Part shown: positions 16,326-24,893 of the stretch, in pieces
How the letters are laid out: every line of letters starts with the position of its first letter
Numbering within the stretch: position 1 is the stretch's first letter
Assembly: GCA_900466575.1 (NCBI GenBank)
Contig: UBMP01000001.1
Span: forward strand, 1-64,000
Source: Hyphomicrobiales bacterium
GTDB lineage: Bacteria; Pseudomonadota; Alphaproteobacteria; Rhizobiales; Rhizobiaceae
Direction: 5' to 3'
DNA length: 64,000 nucleotides
Position numbers and translations under genes: made by a program
The notes under the pieces: model-generated
The model's input: only the letters and a program-made list of their open reading frames with translations
Database searches by the model: none
What the model was told of the DNA's origin: nothing

Positions 16326-16694
16326 TCAGACGAACTGGCTCAGCCCCGGAACAGAAGCAATCACATCGTCAACGACCTGATCGCCGGCATACTGGCGAGC
16401 AACGCCCATGGTTTCCTTGGCGAGCGAGGTGATTTCGCCCATGCCGAGACCGGCGCTCATCAGCTGCTGACCGAGCGCCATGATGCCACCGCCGAGCAGG
16501 CCACCGAGGAAACCGCCGCCGCCGTTCTGCGAGGCAGCCAGCTCTTCGGCACCCGGAATTGCCGCGATCATGGCGGACACGGCCTGCTCGTCGCCTTCCT
16601 TCTTCAGGAAGGAGAGCATGAGGCCGATCGCCTTCTCGGCAACAGCGGGCTCGAGACCGACAGCATCGGCAACCTTGGAAACCAGTTCGTTCAT
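16326..16694 (-). CDS. Small DUF2780/DUF2267-like protein
   Basis: The 122-residue protein begins MNELVSKVADAVGLEPAVAEKAIGLMLSFLKKEGDE, a helical repeat of the kind found in DUF2780/DUF2267 proteins, then a glycine-rich linker (GGGGFLGGLLGGG) and a second helical part. No catalytic residues are apparent and the function is unknown. GGGAGAA upstream sets the start at 16694. An upstream palindrome (16718-16733) may control it. Confidence 0.8.
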   Translation of the reverse strand: MNELVSKVADAVGLEPAVAEKAIGLMLSFLKKEGDEQAVSAMIAAIPGAEELAASQNGGGGFLGGLLGGGIMALGQQLMSAGLGMGEITSLAKETMGVARQYAGDQVVDDVIASVPGLSQFV

Positions 16695-16717
16695 GAAGTT
16701 CTCCCGTAAAGTCAATT

Positions 16718-16733
16718 TTGACGTGTACGTCAA
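16718..16733. promoter_or_regulatory. Palindrome upstream of the DUF2780-like gene
   Basis: TTGACGT-GT-ACGTCAA, seven-base perfect arms, lies 24 bases upstream of the start codon. It resembles the palindrome at 14595-14612. See findings. Confidence 0.5.
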
Positions 16734-16870
16734 CGTAATAGAATTCGAGGGCAAAGACAAGCCGCCCAACCGCCTCTTGTTGCCGCAGTGGCGCCAGCAC
16801 CATATAAAATCATGTCTACGATTCAATGAACAGCCACCCGCCTCGACGGGGAAGGCGCAGGGAGCACCGC

Positions 16871-18430
16871 ATGACGATGCAACAGGACGGCAAGATCTTC
16901 ATCGGCACCAGCCGCAAACCGGACGACAGCATCAACAAGGGCGAATATCTCGAACTGAAATACGGCAACCGCCACGGCCTCGTGACGGGCGCCACGGGCA
17001 CCGGAAAGACCGTGACACTGCAGGTTCTGGCAGAAGGCTTCTCCAATGCCGGCGTGCCGGTCTTCTGCGCCGACGTGAAGGGCGACCTCTCCGGCATCGG
17101 CGGCAAGGGCGAGCCGAAGGACTTTCTCGAAAAGCGCGCCAAGGAAATCGGCCTGGACGATTTCGCCTACAACAAATTCCCGGTGATCTTCTGGGATCTC
17201 TTCGGTGAGCGCGGCCACCGCATGCGCGCCACCGTCACAGAAATGGGCCCTCTCCTGCTCGCCCGCATGATGGATGCGTCGGACGCGCAGGAAGGCGTCA
17301 TCAACATCGCCTTCAAGCTCGCCGACGAACAGGGCCTGCCGCTGCTGGACCTGAAGGATTTCCAGGCGCTGCTGTCCTACATGTCCGAAAACGCCAAGGA
17401 GATTTCCGGCCGCTACGGCCTCGTCTCGCCCGCCTCGGTCGGCGCCATCCAGCGGCAATTGCTGATCCTCGAACAGCAGGGCGCGACAAGCTTCTTCGGC
17501 GAACCGGCGCTGAAGATTTCCGACCTCATGCGCACCACCTATGACGGGCGCGGCTATATCTCCGTTCTGGCCGCCCAGAAGCTGATGCTGAGCCCGAAGC
17601 TCTACGCCACCTTCCTGCTCTGGCTGCTCTCGGAACTCTTCGAGGAACTGCCGGAAGTCGGCGATCCGGCAAAGCCGAAGCTCGTCTTCTTCTTCGACGA
17701 GGCGCATCTCCTCTTCAAGGACGCGCCGAAGGTCCTGCTGGAGCGCATCGAACAGGTCGTCCGCCTCATCCGTTCGAAGGGCGTCGGCGTCTATTTCGTC
17801 ACGCAGAACCCCGCCGACGTCCCGGACACCGTGCTCGCCCAGCTCGGCAACCGCATCCAGCATGCGCTGCGCGCCTATTCGCCCAACGAGGTGAAGGCGG
17901 TGAAGATCGCAGCCGACACATTCAGACCCAACCCGGATTTCAACGCGGCCGAGGTGATCTCGAATCTCGGCACCGGCGAGGCGCTCGTCTCGACTCTGGA
18001 AGCCAAGGGCACGCCCTCCATCGTCCAGCGCACGCTGATCCGCCCGCCGTCCTCGCTGCTGGGACCGCTCAGCGACGACGGCCTCGCGGAAGTCCTGTCG
18101 CAAACGCCCATCGACGACGCCAACGACACCGATCTCGACCGCGTCTCGGCTTATGAAATGCTGGCCGGCAAGGCACAGGCCGCGGAGAACAAGCAGCAGC
18201 AGGACGCGCCGCATCAGGAAGACATCCAGCCGCAGGATGGGCAACCCGGCAGCAACCGCTGGACGCTGCCCGATCTCGGCTCGGTTCTCGGCGGCGGCGG
18301 CACGACCAAATCCGGCGGCCGCCAGCGCGAGACCGTGGTGGAAGCAGCGATGAAGTCGGCGGCGCGCTCGGTGGCGAGTTCGCTCGGTCGGGCGCTGGTG
18401 CGTGGAATATTGGGCAGCTTGAAGAAGTAA
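16871..18430 (+). CDS. HerA-like P-loop ATPase (DUF853/YjgR family)
   Basis: The 519-residue protein carries Walker A GATGTGKT (residues 40-47) and Walker B LVFFFDEAH (about 273-281), then FVTQNPADVPD and LGNRIQHALRAYSPNE, all typical of the DUF853/YjgR branch of HerA/FtsK-type ATPases. The C-terminal 100 residues are low complexity (Gln, Gly, Ser) with a basic amphipathic end. The cellular role of this family is not established. The start at 16871 is preferred over an upstream in-frame ATG because GGGAGC precedes it. A rhizobial repeat follows the stop. Confidence 0.9.
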   Translation: MTMQQDGKIFIGTSRKPDDSINKGEYLELKYGNRHGLVTGATGTGKTVTLQVLAEGFSNAGVPVFCADVKGDLSGIGGKGEPKDFLEKRAKEIGLDDFAYNKFPVIFWDLFGERGHRMRATVTEMGPLLLARMMDASDAQEGVINIAFKLADEQGLPLLDLKDFQALLSYMSENAKEISGRYGLVSPASVGAIQRQLLILEQQGATSFFGEPALKISDLMRTTYDGRGYISVLAAQKLMLSPKLYATFLLWLLSELFEELPEVGDPAKPKLVFFFDEAHLLFKDAPKVLLERIEQVVRLIRSKGVGVYFVTQNPADVPDTVLAQLGNRIQHALRAYSPNEVKAVKIAADTFRPNPDFNAAEVISNLGTGEALVSTLEAKGTPSIVQRTLIRPPSSLLGPLSDDGLAEVLSQTPIDDANDTDLDRVSAYEMLAGKAQAAENKQQQDAPHQEDIQPQDGQPGSNRWTLPDLGSVLGGGGTTKSGGRQRETVVEAAMKSAARSVASSLGRALVRGILGSLKK

Positions 18431-18439
18431 GCAGCAGCC

Positions 18440-18490
18440 GTCGTTCTCCCTTTGGGGAGAAGCGGCCCCGAAGTGCCGGATGAGGCGCTG
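18440..18490. repeat. Rhizobial intergenic palindromic repeat
   Basis: A hairpin TTCTCCC-TTTG-GGGAGAA (18444-18461) followed by GCGGCCCCGAAGTGCCGGATGAGG matches a repeat often seen between rhizobial genes (read from the other strand, CTCATCCGGC...CTTCTCCCC). It directly follows the HerA-like gene and might also act as a terminator stem, though no T-run follows. Confidence 0.55.
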
Positions 18491-18593
18491 CGGGCGCCCA
18501 ATCACTCCGCACCGGTGTGCGCCGTACGCTATCCTTCTCTTTGTCATCCGGATGGGCCATGATGCAGTCATTGCCCCACCCCGGAGGAACCCT

Positions 18594-19235
18594 ATGACTG
18601 AAGAAATCGTCCAAGGCCGCGATGTCACCATTCGCTTCGATGCTGGCCGCTGCATCCATTCGCGCGGCTGCGTCCTTGGCCACCCGGAAGTGTACGTGCC
18701 CAATGTGCAGGGCGAGTGGATCCATCCCGATTCCGCGACGCCGGAGACGGTGATGGTGACGGCGCTCACCTGTCCTTCCGGCGCGATCCGCGTATCGCGC
18801 AACGATGGTTCTGCCCATTCGGATGTTCCGCCGGTGGTCAACACGGTGCGGGTGCGTGAAAACGGTCCGCTCGCCATCGAGGCGGAACTCACGATCCGTG
18901 GCGAGGCGCAGGCGGCGCCCCGCGCCACGCTCTGTCGCTGTGGGCAGTCAAAGAACAAGCCCTATTGCGACGGCGCCCATGCGGGAGCGGCCTTCACTGC
19001 GACCGGCGAGAACCCCACGAAGGAGTTCACCGCGCTTGCCGTCCGCAACGGCCCGGTGAATATTCAACCGCTGCCGAACGGTCCCCTGCTGGTGACAGGC
19101 AATCTCGAGATCGTCTCGGGAACGGGCCGCACCACGGACAAGGTTACCAAGACGGCGCTCTGTCGTTGCGGCCAGTCCCGGAACAAACCCTATTGCGACG
19201 GCAGCCATGTCGCCGCCGGTTTCACTGCCGATTGA
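18594..19235 (+). CDS. Ferredoxin-like plus double CDGSH iron-sulfur protein
   Basis: The 213-residue protein has three parts: an N-terminal Fer4_19/DUF1271-like region with RCIHSRGCV and ALTCPSGAI cysteines, and two CDGSH zinc-finger-like [2Fe-2S] motifs, LCRCGQSKNKPYCDGAH and LCRCGQSRNKPYCDGSH. The CxCx...CDGxH pattern binds one [2Fe-2S] cluster per motif by three Cys and one His. Redox or iron-sulfur handling in the cytoplasm is likely; no partner is known. The start follows GGAGG seven bases upstream. Confidence 0.9.
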   Translation: MTEEIVQGRDVTIRFDAGRCIHSRGCVLGHPEVYVPNVQGEWIHPDSATPETVMVTALTCPSGAIRVSRNDGSAHSDVPPVVNTVRVRENGPLAIEAELTIRGEAQAAPRATLCRCGQSKNKPYCDGAHAGAAFTATGENPTKEFTALAVRNGPVNIQPLPNGPLLVTGNLEIVSGTGRTTDKVTKTALCRCGQSRNKPYCDGSHVAAGFTAD

Positions 19236-19304
19236 TCGCGCCTTGATATGCCTTCTCCCGCCGCAGTCCTGCGGCGGCGGGACCGGAGGAAGCCGGAGCC
19301 GCCG

Positions 19305-20096
19305 CTAGCGCTTTGCCGCCGTCAGGGCGAACATTGCACGCTGCGGGTCCATGCCCTGCACGATCCAGGCATCGCCGGGCACAGGATGCGGGCCGTTGGT
19401 GATCGTGCCGCCATTGGCCTTGACGCGCTCGATGGCGGCATCGATGGCGTCGACGGTGATGTAGTAATTCCAGAACGGAACGGGCATCTGGTCGAACTTC
19501 CGCATCATCCCGCCAAGGTCGCGCCCCTCGTTGGCGAAGACCTGATAGTCACCCATCTCGCCCATCGGCACGGCCATGGATTTCGTCCACCCGAACAGGC
19601 CGGAATAGAAGTCGAAGGCCTCATCCAGATCACCCGCGTTCAGCTCGTTCCAGCCGAAGGTTCCCGGCGACCCGGGCTTCGGCATGTCCGGCATCGGCCC
19701 GTCGGGCATGATCGGCTTGAAGAGATACAAGGTCGCGCCATGCGGATCGGCGACCACGGAAAAGCGGCCGATGCCGGGAATGTCGGTCGGCCCCATGTGA
19801 ACCGCCCCGCCCCGCGTTGTCACTTCGGCTGTCTTGGCGTCCACGTCGTCGACAAAGACATAGCCGATCCAGGCAGGCCGTGCCCCGCCGGCGCGCATCT
19901 CAGGTGTCAACGCCATCATGCCGGCTGAGCCCATCTCGAATCCGGGAATCTTGAACAGCGTGTAGTCCATACCGCCGGCGGTCGTGTTGCCTGCTTTTTC
20001 AGCCTTCCAGCCCACCACAGCGCTGTAAAATTGTCCTGCTGCCCCAGTATCTGTGGTCATCAACTCGTGCCAGATGAAATTTCCCTCGCCCGCCAT
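19305..20096 (-). CDS. VOC-superfamily protein with two glyoxalase-like domains
   Basis: The 263-residue protein contains two vicinal-oxygen-chelate halves: the first starting FIWHELMTTDTGAAGQFYSAVVGW, the second FGWNELNAGDLDEAFDFYSGLFGW. The family includes glyoxalases, dioxygenases and resistance proteins that bind metal; this hydroxylase-like subgroup has no fixed substrate. The start at 20096 is chosen for GGAGG six to seven bases upstream; an ATG at 20111 lacks a ribosome site. It is divergent from the MarR gene 58 bases away, so it is the likely regulatory target. Confidence 0.85.
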   Translation of the reverse strand: MAGEGNFIWHELMTTDTGAAGQFYSAVVGWKAEKAGNTTAGGMDYTLFKIPGFEMGSAGMMALTPEMRAGGARPAWIGYVFVDDVDAKTAEVTTRGGAVHMGPTDIPGIGRFSVVADPHGATLYLFKPIMPDGPMPDMPKPGSPGTFGWNELNAGDLDEAFDFYSGLFGWTKSMAVPMGEMGDYQVFANEGRDLGGMMRKFDQMPVPFWNYYITVDAIDAAIERVKANGGTITNGPHPVPGDAWIVQGMDPQRAMFALTAAKR

Positions 20097-20154
20097 GGGA
20101 TCCTCCGCCATAGTGAAAATCAGATATTTGACTATAGGTTGATACCAACATACT

Positions 20155-20619
20155 ATGACAGACATGTCAAACCCGTCCTCAGTCCCCTACCAGACGACCC
20201 TGCATGTGCGCGATCACTGCCTGTGCCTCCACGCGCAGCGGGCCGCGCGAGCGCTGGCTCGGCGCTTCGACCGCGCCTTCAGGCACCTGGGGATCAACAA
20301 TGGCCAGTTCTCGCTGCTGATGTCGCTGAACCGGCCGGAGCCGCCGGCCATGTCGCCGGTCGCCGAACTCCTGGCCATGGACCGGACGACCTTGACCGCC
20401 GTTTTGAAGCCACTCACGCGGCGCGGACTGGTGGAGATCGTGTCGGGGGAAACGGACCGGCGCGAGCGGCGCCTGAAGCTCACCCCTGCAGGACTCGCCC
20501 TCCTGGCCGAGGCGACACCCATCTGGATCGCCGAGCATGCCGAGGTCGAAAAGAAACTGCCGCAGGGCGATGGCGATCGCCTGCGGCAGGATTTGCTGAT
20601 CATTTCAAAGGAAGTTTAA
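20155..20619 (+). CDS. MarR-family transcriptional regulator
   Basis: A 154-residue winged-helix regulator. The MarR core runs from about residue 40 (INNGQFSLLMSLNRPEPPAMSPVAELLAMDRTTLTAVLKPL) to the wing with RRGLVEIVSGETDRRERRLKLT, including the conserved D-x-R. It has several cysteines near the N-terminus (DHCLCLHAQ), which might sense oxidants or metals. It is divergent from the VOC-protein gene and probably represses it and itself; AT-rich partial palindromes lie in the 58-base gap. A second ATG is three codons in. Confidence 0.85.
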   Translation: MTDMSNPSSVPYQTTLHVRDHCLCLHAQRAARALARRFDRAFRHLGINNGQFSLLMSLNRPEPPAMSPVAELLAMDRTTLTAVLKPLTRRGLVEIVSGETDRRERRLKLTPAGLALLAEATPIWIAEHAEVEKKLPQGDGDRLRQDLLIISKEV

Positions 20620-20629
20620 ACGCCCCCGC

Positions 20630-21049
20630 TCAGGCGAGAACGGCGGAGACTTCCTTCGGCGTGCGCATGGCGTGGCTGTACGGGCAGACCTGGTGTGCCT
20701 TGGCCACCAGGTCTTCAGCCTGCGCGCGGTCGAAGCCGGGGATGGAAACGGAAACGGCCGGGTGGATTTCGAAGCCGCCTTCGCGCGGGCCGATGCCGAC
20801 GCTGACCGAAACGCTCGTGTCATCGGGCAGCTTCACCTTGGCCTGGCCGGCCACATAGCGCAGCGCGCCGAGGAAGCAGGCTGCATAGCCCGAGGCAAAG
20901 AGCTGTTCCGGATTGGTGCCGCGTGCGCCGTCGCCGCCCAGTCCCTTCGGGACCGTCAGGTTCAGATCAATGACGCCATCGTCAGACTTCGTGTGGCCGT
21001 TGCGGCCGCCGCCGGTTGCCGTTGCATTCGCGGTATAAGCTACAGACAT
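20630..21049 (-). CDS. ohr: Organic hydroperoxide resistance protein Ohr
   Basis: Ohr is a thiol peroxidase that reduces organic and fatty acid hydroperoxides using lipoyl proteins. The 139-residue protein has the catalytic cysteines C58 (GYAACFLGAL) and C122 (HQVCPYSHA), plus R16 and E48 that complete the active site. GGAG eight to nine bases before ATG 21049 fixes the start. It is divergent from ohrR, and a shared operator lies between them. Confidence 0.95.
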   Translation of the reverse strand: MSVAYTANATATGGGRNGHTKSDDGVIDLNLTVPKGLGGDGARGTNPEQLFASGYAACFLGALRYVAGQAKVKLPDDTSVSVSVGIGPREGGFEIHPAVSVSIPGFDRAQAEDLVAKAHQVCPYSHAMRTPKEVSAVLA

Positions 21050-21090
21050 TATGCTCTCCATCCTTGAGTGTTGCTGTTGCATTTTATATA

Positions 21091-21111
21091 GCGCATAATT
21101 ATATTGTGCGC
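21091..21111. promoter_or_regulatory. OhrR operator between ohr and ohrR
   Basis: GCGCATAAT-TAT-ATTGTGCGC is an inverted repeat with one mismatch, centred in the divergent gap. It is the right place and size for an OhrR dimer to repress both genes. Confidence 0.7.
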
Positions 21112-21176
21112 AATAGGATTTTGCAGAATTTTTCCGCTTCTGCTATCAGGGAGCGGGGAATTTGGGGAGTAAGGTC

Positions 21177-21632
21177 ATGAAACCACAGGACAATGTGCTG
21201 AAGCTCGAGCAGCAGCTCTGCTTTGCGGTCTATTCGGCCGCTCACGCCTTCAACCGTGCCTATAAGCCACTGCTGGATTCGCTGGGCCTCACCTATCCGC
21301 AATACATCGTCATGATGGTGCTTTGGGAGCGAAACGGCCAGACGGTCAAGGAGATCGGCGCGAAGCTGGACCTTGATTCCGGCACACTGTCGCCGCTGCT
21401 CAAACGCCTCGAAAAGCTGGGCATGATCACGCGCACCCGTGACGAAAACGACGAACGCCAGGTCGTCATCTCGCTGACCGAACAGGGCAAGGCCACGCGT
21501 CGACAGGCGCTCGACAAGATAGCGCCAGCCATCGGCCATCTCGTCGGCTGCGGCGTCGATGACATGAATGAAATGCGCGACAGGGTGATCAAACTGAAGA
21601 CGGCGCTGGATGGCGCCGTCAACCACGACTGA
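21177..21632 (+). CDS. ohrR: OhrR, peroxide-sensing MarR-type repressor
   Basis: The 151-residue protein carries the single sensing cysteine C15 in [16 protein letters not shown], the position oxidised by organic hydroperoxides in OhrR proteins, and a MarR winged helix ([27 protein letters not shown], then [15 protein letters not shown]). Oxidation releases it from DNA and turns on ohr. Two further cysteines would decide 1-Cys or 2-Cys type; C at about residue 124 (LVGCGVDD) fits the 2-Cys type. GGAGTAAGG before ATG 21177 is preferred to an upstream TTG. Confidence 0.93.
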   Translation: MKPQDNVLKLEQQLCFAVYSAAHAFNRAYKPLLDSLGLTYPQYIVMMVLWERNGQTVKEIGAKLDLDSGTLSPLLKRLEKLGMITRTRDENDERQVVISLTEQGKATRRQALDKIAPAIGHLVGCGVDDMNEMRDRVIKLKTALDGAVNHD

Positions 21633-21643
21633 CGCAGACCGGA

Positions 21644-21988
21644 TCAGCCGGACACCTTGCATCCGGCTGCGCCCGCAACAGGATCGCGGCCCAGGACCTG
21701 ACGCAGTTTCCGCACCTTCCTGAGCTTCTTGCCCTGCTGCGGAACCAGAATGCCGCATTCTACGCAGGCCGAAACGAAGGCCTTGCGAGCATCTTCAACC
21801 GGAACAAGACGCGCCAACGCGGCGCTGAGGACCTCGACGGCCTTCTCATGACGTTTGCCACGCGGCGACGGCCATTCGTGTTGAAGGCAGTCGAGCGCAT
21901 CGTGAACACAATCAAACTGGCGGACAGCCCCGTTTCCGAACTTTGCCATCACGGGCGTCGCCCAGCGCACAGAGACCAACATCATCAT
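21644..21988 (-). CDS. DUF982-domain protein
   Basis: A 114-residue DUF982 protein, a family largely restricted to Rhizobiales. The central part reads VHDALDCLQHEWPSPRGKRHEKAVEVLSAAL and then ARKAFVSACVECGIL, matching the family pattern (A...L...WP...G..Y..A......A...AFI.AA..AGI). The function is unknown. GGAG upstream supports the start. It ends 11 bases from the convergent ohrR stop. Confidence 0.8.
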   Translation of the reverse strand: MMMLVSVRWATPVMAKFGNGAVRQFDCVHDALDCLQHEWPSPRGKRHEKAVEVLSAALARLVPVEDARKAFVSACVECGILVPQQGKKLRKVRKLRQVLGRDPVAGAAGCKVSG

Positions 21989-22140
21989 ACACTCCTCGCA
22001 TTCTCAAGCGCATAACCAGCGCCGGACACAGAACGACCTCCCGAGGCGAATGTTCCGCCGCCCGCGATCAGGATTGAGAAGATTTTTATGAAAATCGATT
22101 CGACGTCCCTGATCTGGATCAGGTCCCCGGTAAACCAAGT

Positions 22141-23178
22141 CTACATCACCACGATGACAGCGCCATCGCGGACGCGGTTGTAGAGGTCGACGACATCCTG
22201 ATTGTACATGCGGACGCAACCCGACGAGACCTGTTTGCCGATCGACTGCCAGTCCGGCGTGCCATGAACGCGATAGAGCGTGTCCTTGCCGTCCTTGTAG
22301 ATGTAAAGCGCCCTCGCCCCGAGCGGATTGTCGATGCCGGCGATCATGCCGCCGCGAACCTTGATGTTGTTGATATCCGTCGAGGCGTCGGCCATGCCGT
22401 CCGTCGGCGTCCAGCGCGGCCATTGCTGCTTGTAGCGGATGATGCCGCGGCCGGACCAGGCATAGCCCTGCCGCCCGAGACCGACTCCATAACGCAGCGC
22501 CTGCCCGTTGCCCTCAACGAGATAGAGAAATCGCGAGCGCGTATCGACGACGAGAGTGCCGGGCTTCTCGGCCGTCGGATAGGCAACCTTCTGGCGAAGC
22601 AGGGTAGGACTGACGCGTTCGATCGGGATGGCAGGCAACAGATGGCCGGCATCGTTCAGGGAACCATAGCGGTTCCAAACGTCCAGATCGAGCTTCGCCA
22701 CCTTTGTGTCCGGCTGCGGGTCGGAAAGCGCCGGGCGCGCGGAGGACTGTTCGCCGAGGCTGGAAGACGGCGCGGCTGGATAATAGGTCTGCTGCGGCCC
22801 CCGGACTCGAGACGGATCGAGTATGGTGGACGTGGCCGGCGCCTGATACGTCCGCTGCGGCGGTTGCGAGCCCTGGGGCTGCAGCGCGTAGGGCGTACCC
22901 GTGGGCTGCATGAAGACGGGGAAGGTCTGGTCGCCAAAGCGCTCCGCATTTGTCGAGCCGGTATCCGGGAAGAACGGGATCTTCGAAGGGTTGCGGGCGT
23001 CGCCGACCAGGGGCCGGCCATCGTCAAAATCAACCGGCCTTCCATCGGCCCCGACGCAGCCCGCCAAAGAGAACGAAAGGCCGATCAGCGCCGCCAGGCT
23101 CGGCAGCGCGGTTCTCAACTTTGCGGCCACAGCCCCGGACTTGGTTTCCGTCATGGGCTCGGTCTTGCGCACGGTCAT
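22141..23178 (-). CDS. L,D-transpeptidase lipoprotein (YkuD family)
   Basis: The 345-residue protein has a lipoprotein-type signal with lipobox LAGC, a proline/glutamine/serine-rich spacer of about 150 residues, and a C-terminal YkuD domain with the catalytic motif HGTPDWQSIGKQVSSGCVRM (His and Cys near residues 305 and 320). Such enzymes form 3-3 peptidoglycan cross-links, important at rhizobial growth poles, or attach proteins to the wall. The start at 23178 has GGAG seven bases upstream; another ATG lies at 23199. The cytoplasmic tail before the hydrophobic segment is unusually long. Confidence 0.9.
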   Translation of the reverse strand: MTVRKTEPMTETKSGAVAAKLRTALPSLAALIGLSFSLAGCVGADGRPVDFDDGRPLVGDARNPSKIPFFPDTGSTNAERFGDQTFPVFMQPTGTPYALQPQGSQPPQRTYQAPATSTILDPSRVRGPQQTYYPAAPSSSLGEQSSARPALSDPQPDTKVAKLDLDVWNRYGSLNDAGHLLPAIPIERVSPTLLRQKVAYPTAEKPGTLVVDTRSRFLYLVEGNGQALRYGVGLGRQGYAWSGRGIIRYKQQWPRWTPTDGMADASTDINNIKVRGGMIAGIDNPLGARALYIYKDGKDTLYRVHGTPDWQSIGKQVSSGCVRMYNQDVVDLYNRVRDGAVIVVM

Positions 23179-23248
23179 CGGCAGTCTCCGGACATTCATC
23201 GTCGTCCGGCTTTATGCACCGCCCGGCTGGCGCGTGGCTTTCTTCTCC

Positions 23249-23443
23249 TCATGCGCTGCGCGTGAGTGCGAATATGTGCTTGCCGACGACCCAGGCCACC
23301 GGAAGCGCAATCACCGCGCCCACCAATGCCGAAAGCGCGATATCCGAGCGGCCGAAGTGACCGAGCGACAGCACCGCGGTGACGGCAACGCCGGCAAGAA
23401 CGGTTGCGACAAGCACATAGAGAATGGCGATGAGCCGGAACAT
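23249..23443 (-). CDS. Small two-helix membrane protein (often misnamed CTP synthetase)
   Basis: The 64-residue protein is nearly all hydrophobic: MFRLIAILYVLVATVLAGVAV and a second helix ALSALVGAVIALPVAWVVGKHIF. Similar small rhizobial proteins carry the erroneous label CTP synthetase in databases; it has no nucleotide-binding features. AAGGGGACC upstream supports the start. It is 70 bases upstream of the transpeptidase gene on the same strand and might be cotranscribed. Confidence 0.75.
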   Translation of the reverse strand: MFRLIAILYVLVATVLAGVAVTAVLSLGHFGRSDIALSALVGAVIALPVAWVVGKHIFALTRSA

Positions 23444-23567
23444 GGAAGGTCCCCTTTCCTGGTGAAAACAGGAAAAAGGCTACGCCGGGTCCGCCTGCTG
23501 GCGTTGATCCATCTCAACTAAAATATGAATATTCGTATGTATCTTGCCGAGCGTCAAATTCGAGGGG

Positions 23568-24146
23568 TCAGCTGGTTGAAAAGCCGCGTTCGAACCGCCG
23601 GTCCGGAATGAACCAGACGGCTGCGATCACGATATAGATCCCCACCGAAATGACGGGCGTCACGAATGCCGCCGGGAGCGCTACCACATAAGCAACTGCC
23701 GAAAAGATCCCCTTCGCGTCACTGCCGAGGGCCTTCGCAAAGTCCGAGTCGCGCCCATGGATCGCAATCAGGCAATGCGCCAGGATGTAATAGGCCATCG
23801 CCGCCATCAACATGACGACTCCATAGATCACGACCGGCGTTGTGGAGAAATGCGTTTCCCCCATCCATTCGGTGGTCACGGGAACCAGCGACAGCCAGAA
23901 AAGCAGATGGAGGTTCGCCCACAGCGCGCCGCCCGTGACATGCTTCACCGCGTGGATCATGTGATGGTGGTTGCTCCAGTAGATGCCGACATGCACGAAG
24001 CTCAGAACATAGGCCAGAAAGACCGGCCAGAGCGGCCACAAATCCTGCAGGCTTTCGCCATGCGGAACTTTCAGCTCCAGCACCATGATCGTGATGATGA
24101 TCGCGATCACGCCATCCGAGAACGCTTCCAACCTGCCTTTTGTCAT
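23568..24146 (-). CDS. TMEM175-family (DUF1211) potassium-channel-like protein
   Basis: The 192-residue protein starts MTKGRLEAFSDGVIAIIITIMVLEL, holding the RxxxFSD signature (R5, F9, S10, D11) of bacterial TMEM175 channels, and has about six membrane helices. Bacterial members are leaky K+ channels built as tetramers. It is divergent from creA with 137 bases between. GGGGAC lies upstream of the start. Confidence 0.85.
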   Translation of the reverse strand: MTKGRLEAFSDGVIAIIITIMVLELKVPHGESLQDLWPLWPVFLAYVLSFVHVGIYWSNHHHMIHAVKHVTGGALWANLHLLFWLSLVPVTTEWMGETHFSTTPVVIYGVVMLMAAMAYYILAHCLIAIHGRDSDFAKALGSDAKGIFSAVAYVVALPAAFVTPVISVGIYIVIAAVWFIPDRRFERGFSTS

Positions 24147-24283
24147 TTACAGTCCCCAAAACCCCTGCAAACGACTGTAGCAGCGTGGCTTTCGGGTGCA
24201 AGCCGGATTGAAAGCGTAGCCAGCGCTTTCTATGTCTGATGCGAAGGCGACGCGAAGTCGCCCACATCGAGGAAGGATATTCC

Positions 24284-24784
24284 ATGAAGCGCATGGCACA
24301 ATTGGCAGCAGCGGTCGCAGCAGCCGTCGTCTTGGGCGGCCCCGCCGCAAAGGCCGAAGTCGTCGGTCAGGTTGGTGTCGACTGGATGGGCAACGACATC
24401 ATGATCGACGCGCTGACGGACCCCAAGGTCAAGGGTGTGACCTGCCATGTGACCTATTTCGACCGCTCGGTGGTGGACCGGCTGAAGAACGGCAAATGGT
24501 TCGAGGATCCCTCCAACAACTCCATCGCCTGCCGCCAGACGGGCCCGATCGAGATCGGCGATATCGATCTCGGCAAGGGTGGCGAGGAGGTCTTCAAGTC
24601 CGGCCTCTCGCTCATCTGGAAGAAGCTCGTCGTCAACCGGATCTATGACAAGCAGAACGATACGCTGATCTATCTCGTCCATTCGCGCCAGATCGTAGAC
24701 GGCTCGGCCAAGATGTCTATCTCGACCATCCCGCTCTATAACCAGAACGTGACCTGGGAAAAGGGCAAGCCGGCCGCGAAGTAA
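24284..24784 (+). CDS. creA: CreA-family periplasmic protein
   Basis: The 166-residue protein has a signal peptide (MKRMAQLAAAVAAAVVLGGPAAKA) and the CreA body: MGNDIMIDALTDPKVKGVTCHV, SNNSIACRQTGPI with two cysteines likely to form a disulfide, and SIWKKL-like LIWKKLVV. CreA is an exported protein of unknown function. GAGGAAGG before ATG 24284 sets the start. A monocistronic unit. Confidence 0.9.
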   Translation: MKRMAQLAAAVAAAVVLGGPAAKAEVVGQVGVDWMGNDIMIDALTDPKVKGVTCHVTYFDRSVVDRLKNGKWFEDPSNNSIACRQTGPIEIGDIDLGKGGEEVFKSGLSLIWKKLVVNRIYDKQNDTLIYLVHSRQIVDGSAKMSISTIPLYNQNVTWEKGKPAAK

Positions 24785-24893
24785 GGCAAGCCGCCTCTCC
24801 TCGCCGGTTGAGGCCCCATGAGACAAGCCCGCCCCCGGCGCGGGTCACGCACCGGAGGCGGCGATTGGTTCAACCGACCCTGTCTGCGAAGGC

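Noticed and set aside
16823-18958. 711-codon minus-strand frame over the HerA-like gene
   Set aside because: Antisense of a gene with clear Walker motifs; long antisense frames are common in GC-rich DNA and this one has no domain.
22100-22140. CTGATC-TG-GATCAG inverted repeat as a terminator of the transpeptidase gene
   Set aside because: A two-base loop is too tight for a hairpin and no T-run follows; left unassigned.
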